Shown here piece by piece: positions 46,393 to 58,604 of a DNA stretch of 64,000 nt. The DNA is from Theropithecus gelada. Its lineage: Eukaryota > Chordata > Mammalia > Primates > Cercopithecidae. The stretch is taken from the NCBI RefSeq assembly GCF_003255815.1, contig NC_037689.1, positions 49,553,870 to 49,617,869 of the forward strand, written 5' to 3'. The translations under genes and the position numbers were made by a program. Position 1 is the first letter of the stretch. Each line of letters begins with the position of its first letter. Under the pieces are notes generated by a model, which did not search any database, was not told where the DNA came from, and saw nothing but the letters and a program-made list of their open reading frames with translations.

Positions 46393-46536
46393 GGCCAGGT
46401 ATGGTGGCTCACACTGTAATCCCAACCCTTTGGGAGACTGAAGCGAGAGAATTCCCTGAGGCCAGTTGGTCCAGGCTGCAATGAGCCATGATTGCACCAC
46501 TGCACTCCAGCCTGAGTGACAGAGCGAGACTCTGTT
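46393..46536 (+). mobile_element. Alu-related monomer (FRAM-like) or internally deleted Alu, sense
   Basis: Only about 143 bases: the start of the Alu left arm (GGCCAGGTATGGTGGCTCAC) passes near GGCCAGTTGGTCCAGGCTGC directly into the right-arm end (CACTGCACTCCAGCCTGAG). This is the layout of a free Alu monomer, or of an Alu with a 150-base deletion. Its tail runs into the GAAA tract. Confidence 0.8.
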
Positions 46537-46720
46537 AGAAAGAAAGAAAGAAAGAAAGAGAGAAAGAGAGAAAGAGAGAAAGAGAGAAAGAGAGAAAGAG
46601 AGAAAGAAAGAGAAAGAAAGAGAAAGAAAGAAAGAGAGAAAGAGAGAAAGAGAGAAAGAGAGAAAGAGAAAGAAAGAGAGAAAGAGAGAAAGAGAGAAAG
46701 AGAGAAAGAAAGAAAGAAAG

Positions 46721-46803
<83 letters not shown>

Positions 46804-46805
46804 AA
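46537..46805. repeat. Long purine tract (GAAA)n / (GAGAAA)n
   Basis: About 269 bases of pure A and G grow out of the monomer's tail. The first two thirds mix GAAA with GAGAAA units, and the last third is a run of about 23 GAAA units. Frames on both strands stay open across it (Lys/Glu/Arg on +, Ser/Phe/Leu on -) only because the units contain no stop. Confidence 0.98.
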
Positions 46806-46895
46806 TCCTGTTATGGAAGATAAAATCTTAAGGCAAAATGAGAATATGGGACTACGACTAAAGACATAAAACATAAAAACCATGATATTGTACTC

Positions 46896-46927
46896 TGTGT
46901 TTGTGTGTGTATGTGTGTGTGTATATA
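46896..46927. repeat. (TG)n short microsatellite
   Basis: An interrupted TG array, about 14 units with one ATG break, 90 bases after the purine tract. Confidence 0.85.
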
Positions 46928-47454
46928 TTCACCTTTCCTAAATACAGTAATAAAGGCAACACAGTAATTGATTAAATCTCAGTGGCATTTACTAAAAATA
47001 AATTAATATGTACACTATATAGTTTGTCGTTCTGTACCATAAAAAGTGTTTATTTCCTCAGAGTAGGGAGAATACTAGAAGTGAAGAGAGAGATTGGTAG
47101 GGTAATTAAGGAAGAAGTGTTTTTCCTTTGAAGAAGAAAATCCCCAGTTCTGAGTAAAACTTTTCTCATATTTTTCCCCTTATAGTAATTGAAACTAAAT
47201 ACCAAATTCCATATATTTTTATCCCAGTCCATAGTAATTTACTCAATTAATGACATTTACTTAAATGAAAGAAAAAGGCCTTATGAATACAATAATAGTG
47301 GAATAATAGTAGAATTTACATGGAAAAGTATGTATAATATATCTTATTTTAGGTTTATTAGCCTCAGAATATGAAAGCTCTGTAATTGACAAAACTTGAT
47401 CCTATGTTTATGGTTTTGCCAAAAAAGGAAAGTGAACATGGGGCATATATCTAG
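46928..47454. other. Unassigned AT-rich sequence
   Basis: No gene or repeat recognised. Confidence 0.4.
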
Positions 47455-47651
47455 ATCTGTGTTGTCGAATACGGTAGCCACTATCTACATATGGCGGTTT
47501 ACATTTAACGTAATTAAAAATAAGTAAAATTTGAAAATAAGTTTATCATTTTACCGTACTGAATAGGCACATGTGGCTCGTGGCTACTGTACTGGATAGC
47601 ACAGATATGTACCTTTTCCGTCATCACAGACAGTTATGTTGGACAGCACTG
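47455..47651 (-). mobile_element. hAT-Charlie-type DNA transposon fossil, antisense
   Basis: The right terminus TATGTTGGACAGCACTG is the reverse complement of the CAGTGCTATCCAATA-type end seen at 24691. Inside are CACATGTGGCTCGTGGCTAC and, at the left, AATACGGTAGCCACTATCTA, the paired arms of the same family. Confidence 0.82.
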
Positions 47652-48104
47652 AATATTTAAATCTCTTCAGATATTAGCATTTAACACAATCATTGTGTTA
47701 TTTTAAGGCAAAATAAGTTATTTTGCTTTTACTATTTTTGATAATTGCCAAAGTTATCTTCTCCATTGGCATGTATAGAATTGTCATTAGTATTTTCTTA
47801 ATAAAATAATTTTAGGATATTAGAAATGAAAGTATACATGGTAACGCCAGATAATCACTTCATTTCAGAAATCCTACAAGTGTGGCATGCCAAAACCCTA
47901 ACTTTGACATAGATTTTAAAAAATTAAATGGCTGCCAGCTCATTTTTTCTTTTCTTCCATTTTTATGTCTTTTCATAGTCCTTACCAAATGCCTTGCTCT
48001 TCAATTTCCAACACTTCTTAACAGTAGGATGAAGTTAGTATAAAATGAATTGCTCTAATACCAGCTTCTGAGAGTGAATTTCCAAACAAATTAAATTTCT
48101 GTCC
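47652..48104. other. Unassigned AT-rich sequence
   Basis: No gene or repeat recognised. Confidence 0.4.
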
Positions 48105-48221
48105 ATAATAAATATAATAGCTACCATGAATTGAGTGATAACTACGTGATTGACATAATCTATTTCTTCCATTTAATCCTCATAACACAATTAGTATTTT
48201 CCTTTACAAATGACAAAAATT
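48105..48221 (+). mobile_element. MIR SINE, left part, sense
   Basis: Blocks AATAGCTACCATGAATTGAG and CCATTTAATCCTCATAACAC with TTTCCTTTACAAATGA follow the MIR order and stop at the Alu. The remaining part is at 48569-48650. Confidence 0.78.
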
Positions 48222-48532
48222 ATCTGGGCATGGTGGCTCACGCCTACAATCCCAGCACTTTGGGAGGCCAAGTCAGGAGGATCACTTGAGGCCAGGAGAT
48301 TGAGACAAGTTTGGGCAACACAGGGAGAACTCTTCTCCACTAAAAGAAAAAAAAAAAAAAAAAAAAAAAGCCAGGCGTGGTGGTGGTGCACACCTGCAAT
48401 CCCAGGTACTTGGGAGGCTGAGGTGAGAGGATCACTTGAGCCTAAGAGTTGGCTGAAGTGGGAGGATCACTTGAGCCTAAAAGTTTGAGGCTTCAGTGAA
48501 CTATTATCTTGCCACTGCACTCCAGCCTGGGC

Positions 48533-48534
<2 letters not shown>
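48222..48534 (+). mobile_element. Old Alu SINE (AluJ-like), sense, with a 35-bp internal duplication
   Basis: A two-arm Alu with a 23-base A run as the middle linker. In the right arm a 35-base segment starting GGCTGAGGTGAGAGG is repeated in tandem (48416-48450 and 48451-48485, four differences by eye). The element ends in a GA array instead of a plain poly-A tail and splits a MIR. Confidence 0.93.

Positions 48535-48568
<34 letters not shown>
48535..48568. repeat. (GA)n microsatellite
   Basis: About 16 GA units at the 3' end of the old Alu, replacing its tail. Confidence 0.95.
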
Positions 48569-48571
<3 letters not shown>

Positions 48572-48650
48572 TAGATGCTAAATAAGTTATATGAGACCAC
48601 ATAGCCTACTCTTTCTAACTCCAAAGGCTTTGAGTCATTATGACATAAAC
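48569..48650 (+). mobile_element. MIR SINE, right part, sense
   Basis: GCTAAATAAGTTATATGAGA, CACATAGCC and CTAACTCCAAAGGCTTTGA continue the MIR interrupted at 48221. Confidence 0.65.
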
Positions 48651-48734
48651 ACTTTTAAGATGGTTTTAAAATCTGACTACAAAATGTAAGCATCAATTCA
48701 TTATTTCACTGACTGAAGTAACTAATTGCTACAA

Positions 48735-48900
48735 TTCCTTTTATTCATTCCTTCAATAGTATTTATTAAATGTCTATCCTAAGTTAGCAAGTGATTGAGT
48801 CTTGAGTGTATAGTTGTGAACAAAATAAATGAAGCCCCTGCCCTCATGGACCTTCAGAAACTGATGTTTCAAGGCAAATAAACTGATTAGAATCAAACTG
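48735..48900 (+). mobile_element. Ancient MIR/L2-class repeat, sense (family uncertain)
   Basis: The wording TATTTATTAAATGTCTATCC, GTGAACAAAATAAATGAAGC and CCCTGCCCTCATGGACCTTC is a common mammalian-wide repeat motif, strongly diverged here. Confidence 0.5.
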
Positions 48901-50944
48901 TGAAACAGGCATCCACTTCTGAGATTCACCAATTAGGTCATTTGTCAATTCTTATAACTTGAGAGCATTCAATTATTCCACTACTCAGTCATGCATCAGC
49001 AGGGATGAGGACAGAATATGTAGTTACAAAGAATGATGAGGACCTGACATACTATTATTATTTCAGACCAAAATGATTCAAAAAATAAAACCATTGAAAT
49101 GTTGGGCAAAATAAACAAAATCAAGGACAAAAGTTTCATCCAATTGAAAGGTTAAAAGAAATCAGATAGATCATAGACTATCAAATTGCTTAAAACTTTT
49201 AGATCTTCAGATCAATTGTTTAATTCATCTAAATTGATCAAGTTATTCTGAACTGAAAATGGTAAAATATTTTAAATGAATATTTCTAATGTCATAAAGA
49301 CAGATTCATGATTAAGCTGGTATGAAGCTGATATGTTTAGATTTGGATGGAAAATTTTTTCCGGGTGACCATAGTCTGAAGAATTCTGAAAGGATAAGCT
49401 TTAATTTTAGATTATTTGGGAGACAGACTAACCACTTAGAGTAATAATTTTGTTTCAAGTATGTATTTCTCGGGTTATAAGAATAAAAATAACAAAAACG
49501 CCTCCACATTCATGTAATAGTTTCCAGAATAACTGAATTATTTGTCTACTTCAATATGGCTATTTCTGTTGGCTCGTTTTGTTGTAAAGTGTTTTGTAAG
49601 TCATGAAAATAAATCCAGGAAGACAAGAAAATAATATCAGCCAAATGCATCACCTTGATTCATATATTTATGAATACTCCTCCTTGGGGAAATGCATTGT
49701 TCTAATAAAAGACTTTTAAAGACATCATATCTGCACTAGCAACAACTGAAGAATACAGTTATACACTTACATAGAAAGACTGTGACATACATTGTAATCT
49801 TATATTTTTCTCGTCAAATCAAGATCTAAATATTTATGAATAAGGATGTATTCATCTGCTAGTACTTGTGCACTGTAATATATTTTTATTCCTCAAAATT
49901 TTAAGAAAATAAGAAGAAAAACTCATAAGTAACATTTCTGCAGAGTGAGATCAATTCATTGACACATTATGCCAAGTAATCATGCATTATTCAAATAATA
50001 TAACCACATTTGCGTCTCCTCTCTTTTTAGATATAAATAACATGATTTATTTTTTAGTATTCTGTAAATAAAATGTAAAAGGGTCACTCTTTATCTTAGT
50101 ATCTGGAAAGCAGTCATTTCTAGATATCCATTTATTCCTAGAAAATATGTATTGATCACATATTTTGAGCCAATCACAATGTCAGATATGTAGTAAGTAC
50201 AAAAATGCTTTGTGTCTTCCTCCAAAAACTTCTAATATGAATAAAATAGATATAAATAAGATAGAAACCTACAAAATACTATAGGAAGAAGTTATCTAAA
50301 TTATATTTATTTACAAAAGAACTCTAACTAGAATTAGCATAAAAATAATCCTAGCATCCTATAAAAACAATCCTAATAAGCTAACTCTTAGTAAAGGAAG
50401 TCATTTTTAAATATTCCATTAATATTATGGCTCAGCTAATTGAAAACTTTTTAAAAAGTTAATGCTCATGATACAAACATATACTGTGTTTCTATTTGTC
50501 AGATTCTTCAAGAAGATTAACAATTCCCTAACCTTCACCCTGGACAAAACCAGCTTTCAGACACTCATATCCTGCATTATTTTTTTGCTTACCCTAGAGA
50601 CACTCTTTTCTGAAGCAGTCATAAAAGGGTGACTGGTACATTAATCAAACAACTTCAAAACAGAGGAAACAACAACAATAACTATATACAACTATATATA
50701 TGTATGTTTATATAATGATTACTTAACTTAAATAGTAATAAATATTTTAATCACAGTATCCCCTGTGTATACCACCATCCCTGGCACACGAGAGATGCAT
50801 AAGTTCTTTGGGAAAAAGTTAATTTATTGATGCAATAAATTATTGTCGGTCTTTGGATTAGTTGTGGAATAATTTTGAGCAAAATGGTTTGTCTCTGTAC
50901 CTTGCTTTTTAAACTTGGTGCAGTGGCAAATATTATTTCTTTTT
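48901..50944. other. Unassigned AT-rich sequence, no gene seen
   Basis: Two kilobases without a recognised exon, RNA gene or repeat family. A short frame of about 65 codons on the minus strand near 50751-50951 has no family features. Confidence 0.5.
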
Positions 50945-53510
50945 TAATCATTTCAACTTTCTGATTTAGGGGTTACATTGGCAGGTTTGTTACCTGGATA
51001 TATTGTTTGATTCTGAGGTTTGGGGTGCGATGGATCCCATCAACCAGGTACAGAACATAGTACCCAATAGTTATTTTTTCAACCTTTGTCCCCTACTTCT
51101 TCCCTCCTCTGGTAGTCCCCAGTGTCTATTGTTGCTATCTTTGTGTCCATGAGTACCCAGTGTTTAGCTGCCACTTATAAGTGAGAATATGCGATATTTG
51201 GTTTTCGGTTCCTGTGTTAATTTGCTTAAGATTACAGCCTCCAGCTGCATCCATGTTGCTGCAAAGGGCATGATTTTATCCTTTTTTTTTTTTTTTTTTT
51301 TTAATGGCTGCATAGTGTTCCATAGTATATATGTATCACATTTTCTTTATCCAATCCACCAGTGTTGGGCACCTAAGTTGATTTCATGTCTTTGTTATTG
51401 TGAGTAGTGCTGCAATGAACATAGGAGTGCATGTGTCTTTTTGGAGGAATGATTTAATTTCTTTTGGATACATATCCTGTAATGGGATTGATGAGTCAAA
51501 TGGTAGTTCTGTTTTAAGTTCTTTGAGAAATCTCCAAACTATTTTCCACAGTGGCTGAACTAATTTGCATTCCCACAAACAGTATGTAAATGTTTTCTTT
51601 TCTCTGCAGCCTCACCAGAATGTTGTTTTTTGACGTTTTACTAATAGCCATTCTGACTGGTGCAAGATGATATTGTACTAAGGTTTTGATTTGCACTTCT
51701 CTGGTGATTAGTGATGTTGAGCATTTTTTCATATGCTTGTTGGCCACATGTATGTTTTCTTTTGGGAAGTGTCTGTTCTGTCATTTGCCCATGTTTTAAT
51801 GGGGTTGTTTGGTTTTTGTTTGTTGCATCAAGTTCCTAATGCATTCTTATAGGACACTTGTCAGATGCAAAGTATGTAAATATCTTCTGTCATTGCGTAG
51901 GTTTTCTGTTTACTCTGCTGATAATTTATTTTGCTGTACAGAAGCTCCTTAGTTAAATTAGGTCCTATTTGTCAATTTTTGATTTTGCTTGCAATTGCTT
52001 TTGAGGACTTAGTCATAAATTATTTCCCAAAGCTGATGTCTAGAAAAGTGTTTCTCAATTTTTCTTCCAGAATTTTTATAGTTTAAGGCCTTATATTTAA
52101 ATATTTAATCCATCTTGAGTTAATTTTTGCATATGGCAAAAGGTAGGGGTCCAGTTTCATTTTTCTGCATATGCCAGCTATCTCAACACCATTTATGGAA
52201 TAGAGAGTACTTTCCTCATGGGCTTATTTGTTACTGACTTTGTTGAAGATCGAATGGCTGTAGGGGTGCAGCTTTATTTCTGGGTTCTCTATTCTGTTCC
52301 ATTGGTCTGTGTGTCTGTTTTTGTACCAGGACAATGCTGTTTTGATTACTGTTGTTTTGTAGTATAGTTTGAAGTCAGATAATGTGATGCCTCTAGCTCT
52401 GTTCATTTTTCTTAGGATTGTTTTGGCTATTCGGGCTCTTTAAGGGTTCCATATGAATTTTAGAATAGTTTTTGTTCTAGTTCTGTGAAAAATGATGTTG
52501 GTAGTTTAATAGGAACAACACTGAATCTGTAAATTGCTTTGAGCCATATAGCCATTTAAATGATATTGATTCTTCTAATTCATGAGCATGGAATGTTTTT
52601 CCATTTGACTGTGTCATCTATGATTAATTTTAGCAGTGTTTTGCAGTTCTCCTTGTAGAGATCCTTTACCTCCTTGGTTAGATGTATTCCTAGGTATTTT
52701 ATTTTATCTTTTGCATCTATTGTAAATTGGTTGCATTATTGATTTAGCTCTCAGCTTGAATGTTATTGGTGTATAGAAGTGCTACTGATTTTCATGCATT
52801 CATTTTGTATCCTGAAGTTTTACTTGTTTGTCAGTTCCAAGCACCTTTTGGTGAAGTCTTTACTGTTTTCCATGTATAGAATCATACTTTCCATGAAGAG
52901 ATATAGTTTAACTTCTTCTTTTTCTATCTATATGCCTTTAATTTATTTCTCTTGACTGACTGTGCTGTCAAGGACTTCTAGTATTATGTTGAATATGAGT
53001 GGTGAGAGTGGACATCCTTGTCTTATTCCAGTTCTCAAGGGGGATGCATCCAGTTTTTCCCATGCAGTATGATGTTGGCTGTGGGTTTGACATAGATGAC
53101 TCGTATTATTTTGAGGTATGTTCCTTCGGTGCCTAATTTATTGATGGTGTTTATTGTGAAGGGATGTTGGAGTTTATCAAAAGTTTTTACCACATCTATT
53201 GAGATAATCATATGATTTTTGTTTTTAATCCTGTGTATGTGGTAAATCACATTTACTAATTTGCATACGTTGAACTAAACCTGCATATCAGAAATGAAAC
53301 CTACTTCATCATGGTGAATTAACCTTTCAATGTGTTGCTGGATTCCTTTTCCTAGTATTTCATTGAGGATTTTTGTTTCTGTGTTCATCAGGGCTATTGG
53401 CCTGTAGTTTTCCTTTTTCACTGTGTCTTCTCCAGGTTTTGGTATCAGGGTGATGTTGACTTCATAGAATGAGGTATGGAAGTGGTCCTTATTTTATGCA
53501 GGTATCTAAG
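50945..53510 (-). mobile_element. L1 LINE, antisense, 5'-truncated (L1PB/L1MA-like)
   Basis: Read on the minus strand it goes from the reverse-transcriptase region (IISIDVVKTFDKLQHPF near 53160-53220) through ITLSDFKLYYKTTVIKTALS (near 52336-52395) and the C-terminal domain to the 3'UTR (TACCCAATAGTTATTTTTTC in + sense) and 3' end near 50945. A 22-base T run at 51281-51302 is a local expansion. Stops and shifts are frequent. Confidence 0.93.
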
Positions 53511-53663
53511 AATTCGTAATTTTTTATTATTTTTACAAACTTTATTCATTTTTATGTGTATGTCATTCATTAAAACCCTAATTCAATGGCTTCTTGCATG
53601 TAAAATGATCTTTCAGAAGATACATTAGTTTTAAATAATAAAAATGAAAAAGTAGATAATCTT

Positions 53664-53959
53664 TTTTTTTTTTTTTTGAGATGGAGTCTTGCTTTGTCGC
53701 CCAGGCTGGAGTGCAGTGGCACGATCTCGGCTCACTGCAAGCCTCACCTCCCAGGTTCACGCCATTCTCCTGCTTCAGCCTCCCGAGTGACTTGGGACTA
53801 CAGGAGCCCGCCACCATGCCCGGCTAATTTTTTGTATTTTTAGTAGAAACGGGGTTTCACTGTGTTAGCCAGGATGGTCTCCATCTCCTGACCTCGTGAT
53901 CCGCCCACCTCGGCCTCCCAAAGTGCTGGGATTACAGGCGTGAGCCATTGCGCCCGGGC
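53664..53959 (-). mobile_element. AluY-like SINE, antisense, with target-site duplication
   Basis: A complete antisense Alu with a clean 16-base T run. The 9-mer GATAATCTT flanks it at 53655-53663 and 53960-53968 with no mismatch. GCAAGCCTCACCTCC and GACCTCGTGATCC point to the younger Alu class. Confidence 0.97.
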
Positions 53960-53968
53960 GATAATCTT

Positions 53969-56049
53969 AAAATCTATATTAATACAATCTTCTAGTATAA
54001 CTTGCTGATTTCCTTTTTTTCATGGAAGCTCATGTTTTGAGATGAAGATAGTGATTAGCAATTAGAGTTGTTTAGTCAATGTAAACTACTACAATAACAT
54101 ATTTTTTAAAGACCACTCTAGTAAGTGAGGTCAACTTTTACTACTCTGTGTCAAGTAGTAAAAATGGAGATACTATTAATTAATATTGATGTTAATATTA
54201 ATATTAATTTATATTTAAGTATGCTGGGCATGAACTTAAGAAAAATTGAACATGCAGAATTCTTAGGGGTTTCATTTTGTTTGTTTACTTTTAACAAATA
54301 ACAGTAGCCAACTGAATCTTCTATATGAATAAAAGCTAGCTACTTCCCTCAAACATTGCAGCCAGGTTTGTATGAAGTCAAGTCCTAGAACAAGCTCTGT
54401 TATAATAGAGGTGTTTATTAGCAAAGAGGAAAACATGGTTCATACAACTTGTTCTATAAGCTTGATGAAATCCCAGCTGTCTGTTATTTCAGGAGCTTTG
54501 ACCCTCTCAACACCAAACAGCATCCCAGAAGTAGGACTCAGTTACTCTTAACAACATCAGGCAACCAAAATCCTCTAAAGCAGAGGCTTGATACAGAAAA
54601 GTTTACAGACCAAGTCTTTGGCACAAACTCTAAGGGCAGAAGCTGCTAATTTTGCTGGATTTTTATGTCCTGTTTATATGAGATTGAGGAGTGTCTTTAC
54701 ACTAATTTAGACAATTCATACAAGTTGAAAACTTTTAATTTTACCAAAGAAAAATCATTTCTAACATGTCATGCTAATTAATAAGGTAGCTACTAATTCA
54801 ATCAATGAAAACCCACTTCTGATATGAAATAAGGTGATTGCTAAAACATCTGGATATGATAAAAAAACAAAGACAGCTAATATGTTTGTGATCATTGCCT
54901 CTGGAGTGGAGGAGGGTGTCCTCAATGAAAAAGTGATATGTGACCGTCCCTGGAATGGGAATTCCCGGTTAAAATACACACACCGTCTATACTGAGTTAT
55001 TTTTTAGGCAAATTACAACCATCATAAAAATTTTCAATTATGATTACTAGGAATCCAGTCCCTATGAAATGGAAAATAAGAGAGGGATAAATGGCTAGAG
55101 GGTAAGACCATTTATATTCACTGCATTTTGCTTTTTATGTAGCTATATATTCTTACATAGGCCTAATGTATTAATTCATAATATAATTGACTTAACAATG
55201 TTGTTCTTTTGTCTGGGACCAGCTGTGTGATATTTGATGGGACACACTGCGTGGAATGGTGAGGAAGGAGGTAGTTGCTATTTAGAGAGTCAAATCAGCA
55301 AAGTCATATTCTGGAGATTAATGGGCAATATAATACCTCAGCCACAGGATGAACAATTTGACTTATACAAACCACTACTCTTTTAATATTTGTTCAGTTT
55401 TTATTTGTAGGGCAAGTTGACTGTTATGTGGGCATAGGACAGAAAACAGGCAAATCTGCTTGTCAGAAATCCCTGGCTCTAAATTACCATGCCTCACTGG
55501 CTGATAGCAGCCAGATCTAGTTCATTGGTTCCACGTTCTTAGTAAATTATGTAGTGATCACCTATGGTTATTTTTTAAAAAATTCATTGTAGTAGTCACA
55601 CCCCAAGTAGCTTCACAAAACAAAATAAGCCCTGTAATTGTATTTAACATTCTTCTAAAAAGGGGTTCTGGAAAATATGTTTTTCTCCAATACTTTACAT
55701 TTTCATTAAATTTTAAGGTCCCCTTTTAATAAACTATCCTACTGAGTACCCATATATCTAGCCTCAACTCAATCCAGCTCCAAATAAAGAATATATACAT
55801 ATATAGAAGAACTTTTAGTCAATCATAGGGCATGCAGTGATAACACACAGATACGTACACACAGACACACACACATACACACAACATATTTTCCCAGGAA
55901 GGTTTTAATGTCTCATTTTCTACCAGTTAGTGAATATTCCTGAGAGGATTTTGGTTTTTTCTTCCTTTAGTTAGAAATATGACATTAGCAAATCATTTGG
56001 CCAATGTCCAAATGATTTGGGCATTGCAAATCGTTCCAATGCATTGTCA
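53969..56049. other. Unassigned, repeat-poor sequence, no gene seen
   Basis: No recognisable repeat except an AC-rich tract near 55847-55884. Several blocks have balanced composition (54340-54660, 55210-55560), but no exon with splice signals and family features is evident. Confidence 0.5.
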
Positions 56050-56495
56050 TGGGACAAATATACAAATGCAGTGTCATGGTACTGAAATTATTAATGTGCC
56101 TAAATATTCCATTTCCCCTCTCCTTCCAGGCACTTGGGAATGTATTTTCTTCTCCATCCCTTAAAGTTGGGTGTGGCTATGTGACCATTTCAATCAATTA
56201 ATTGTAGTCAGAAGTGATACATGTCACTTTAGGGCTTGGGTATTGAATTGCTGGTTCAAGAACCTCCAGAGTTGCTCCCCTCTGGCATGATAAGTAGGGG
56301 AGTATGTGCCAATTTGGGATCTCTATCAGCCTAGGGCCCTCGGCATTATAATGAATAGAGCTCCTCTACCAACCTGTGATACACATTGCATGTGCAATAA
56401 TTAAACCTTTGTTGTTTCAAACAGAGATTAAAAAACAAAAAACAGCAGCAACAACAACTAAAGCCAGAACATAACCTAACATGAACTACCTGGTA
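56050..56495 (+). mobile_element. Old LTR remnant, sense (MaLR/MLT1-like)
   Basis: GGGTGTGGCTATGTGACC, AGTCAGAAGTGATACATGTC, then TGCAATAATTAAACCTTTGT with a following GTTGTTTCAAACAGAGATT give the order of an old LTR: body, polyadenylation-like signal, then R/U5-like end. The subfamily is uncertain. Confidence 0.55.
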
Positions 56496-57469
56496 TTTGC
56501 CTTTTAATATAAAACACATAACTCATTTTTGTAGATAGAGAGGAATCAAATAACTATATAATCTTATTTTCAAAAGTATTTCCTATATCTGAAATAATTT
56601 CTTCATTAAATGAAAATGACCACATGTTAGCAGAATGCTGGTTGTTTCACACAGTCATAAATAAGTTCTTTATAGACATTCAATGAACTGTGACAATTAG
56701 AAGGTTATTTCTTCATGGAAACAAGACAGTGCTAGAACATCAAAAGAAAATAACCACAAATGTTTTAGTCACTTGCGGGGCACAATAATAGAAATATTCT
56801 ATACTGTATTGTGACTTTTTTCAGTGTGTCACACTGCTACAGAAAAAAATTTAAGATTGTTAAACTGCATGACAAATCTCTATCAAGATATAATATGTTA
56901 ACAAAATTTATATTAAAATTTACTAGTTCATTTACTTATACTTTGATTTTTCTTCATAAATGTTATTGTTTTTCTATCTAAAACGAATTATGTATCTTGT
57001 TAACGTGTATTCTTCCTTATTAATGTATGTCGTTAACATAACATTAATGTGATTTTAAAATCAAGCATTAATTATGGATGAATACGAGAGACTAGGCAGG
57101 TAGATAAGGTCCAGTGTACATACTATTTTTTCTCTCTCCTATCTATCTATTCTATCTCGACATTTCAGAACTCTAGAGTTCATCTACCTAGAATACTCCA
57201 CAAACTCCTCTGGTTTTTAAATACTCATGGAAAATGGATTAAGATCTAGGGAAAAATGTAAAGTACAAGTAAAAAGTATACATATTAAACTCATTGTACA
57301 GTGCTCACTCCAAAATACTGTCACTATAATCCAGAAAGTTAAAATAATATGACACTTTAACCTCTAAGTCAGTCAGTTTAAGAGATGCTAGGAGTACTGT
57401 TTCAAGAGATTGATTAAAATCAAACCTTTGGGCTGGAATAAGACAAATTATTAAACTGTTTTAGCTTCC
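56496..57469. other. Unassigned AT-rich sequence
   Basis: No gene or repeat recognised apart from a few CTAT units near 57137-57155. Confidence 0.4.
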
Positions 57470-57730
57470 AGGGCAATAGTCATCTATATGCAAGTTATTA
57501 GTAGCTGATTGGTTCCAATTATTTCTTCAAACATGTAAGAAAGACAAACCACCGACATAAAAAGCTCTTGCTCATTTGCATATTCATAATACCTCAGTGA
57601 ATCACCAAGACTGGCACTGATGCTGCCTGAATATTAATGCAGGGCCAACAGCTGAGCTGAAGGGCAAAGCAATATATAGAAACAAACTGCAATTTCCCTC
57701 TGGAATACACAATTCAACTTAAAAGTGAAC
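57470..57730. promoter_or_regulatory. Candidate conserved non-coding / enhancer-like element
   Basis: This block lies in the least repeat-invaded part of the window and packs several well formed sites into 260 bases: an inverted CCAAT (GATTGGTT, 57507-57514), an octamer ATTTGCAT (57574-57581) followed by ATTCAT, an AT-rich homeodomain-type core (AATATTAATGCA, near 57630-57641) and an E-box CAGCTG (57649-57654). Composition is mixed and free of simple repeats. Function is inferred only from motif content and lack of repeats. Confidence 0.3.
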
Positions 57731-58604
57731 TGATTTTTAAACTATTATTATTATTATTTCATCTCTTATGACAAGATTGTTCCACATTTCTTAGAGAATT
57801 TAGTCACAATGGCACAGTATTATAGTAAATCTTTTATTTGTATTTTAAGCCAGTTTTATCATGTAGTCTTTTATACCAAAACTCACTAACTACTCCAACT
57901 TACATGCTAACTAAATACCTAAGCAGTATGCACCCTAGAAGGAGAAACCCAAGTTGTGCACCACATTCAGCTGAAGGGCATCTATTTTTATATGCTTTTA
58001 AAACTTCAAATTTGTAAGTTCAAATAGTTAAGTACCTCTGCCTTCATTTTTCTTCTCCTTTGCCCTTTAATTTTTTGTAAAAAACCTCTGTCTCCTGACC
58101 CTACCCTTTGTTACAGCTCTAATGGGTTTTTTTTGCCTTGGTTTCACTGGGAAGAGCTACACACTGAGGCTTCCAGATGAAATGCTTGCAATTCCTTCTG
58201 AGGGATGCAGCAGAATATTTGTGGAAGAATATGTAGGAGGGAGATATGTATTTGAAGTTTGCATGTGTGATGTATTTGTAGCATCGCCATTACATTTATA
58301 CATCTGTGATCACAAGACTGTTTATTATAGGATTCTATTTTCCTTGGAGAAGTAGCAGATTGGACAAAACTCTCCCAAGCATTTACATTTCCTTTTCCTG
58401 AAGAAGGTGCTGTCTGCCAACAGCGGTATCAGAAAACAAACAAGAGTAGATAAAACATTATTTCTTTAAAAACCTCATGTTTAGAAAACAGAGTTCTGTA
58501 CCTTACTAATGATCATACTGCTTTGCTTTATTTATTTTTATTGGGCTTCCCTTTCAAACAATAGTAAATGATAACCACAACAATAGCTAATCTAATTGTA
58601 TACT
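57731..58604. other. Unassigned sequence
   Basis: No recognised repeat. A 77-codon frame at 58122-58355 has no family features and I do not call it a gene. Confidence 0.4.

Noticed and set aside
46353..46883. 176-codon Ser/Phe/Leu-rich frame on - and 117-codon Lys/Glu/Arg frame on +
   Set aside because: Both are produced by the GAAA/GAGAAA tract, whose units contain no stop codon in several frames. No other protein features are present.
58122..58355. 77-codon frame on +
   Set aside because: No family resemblance, no clear splice or promoter context, and a length expected by chance.
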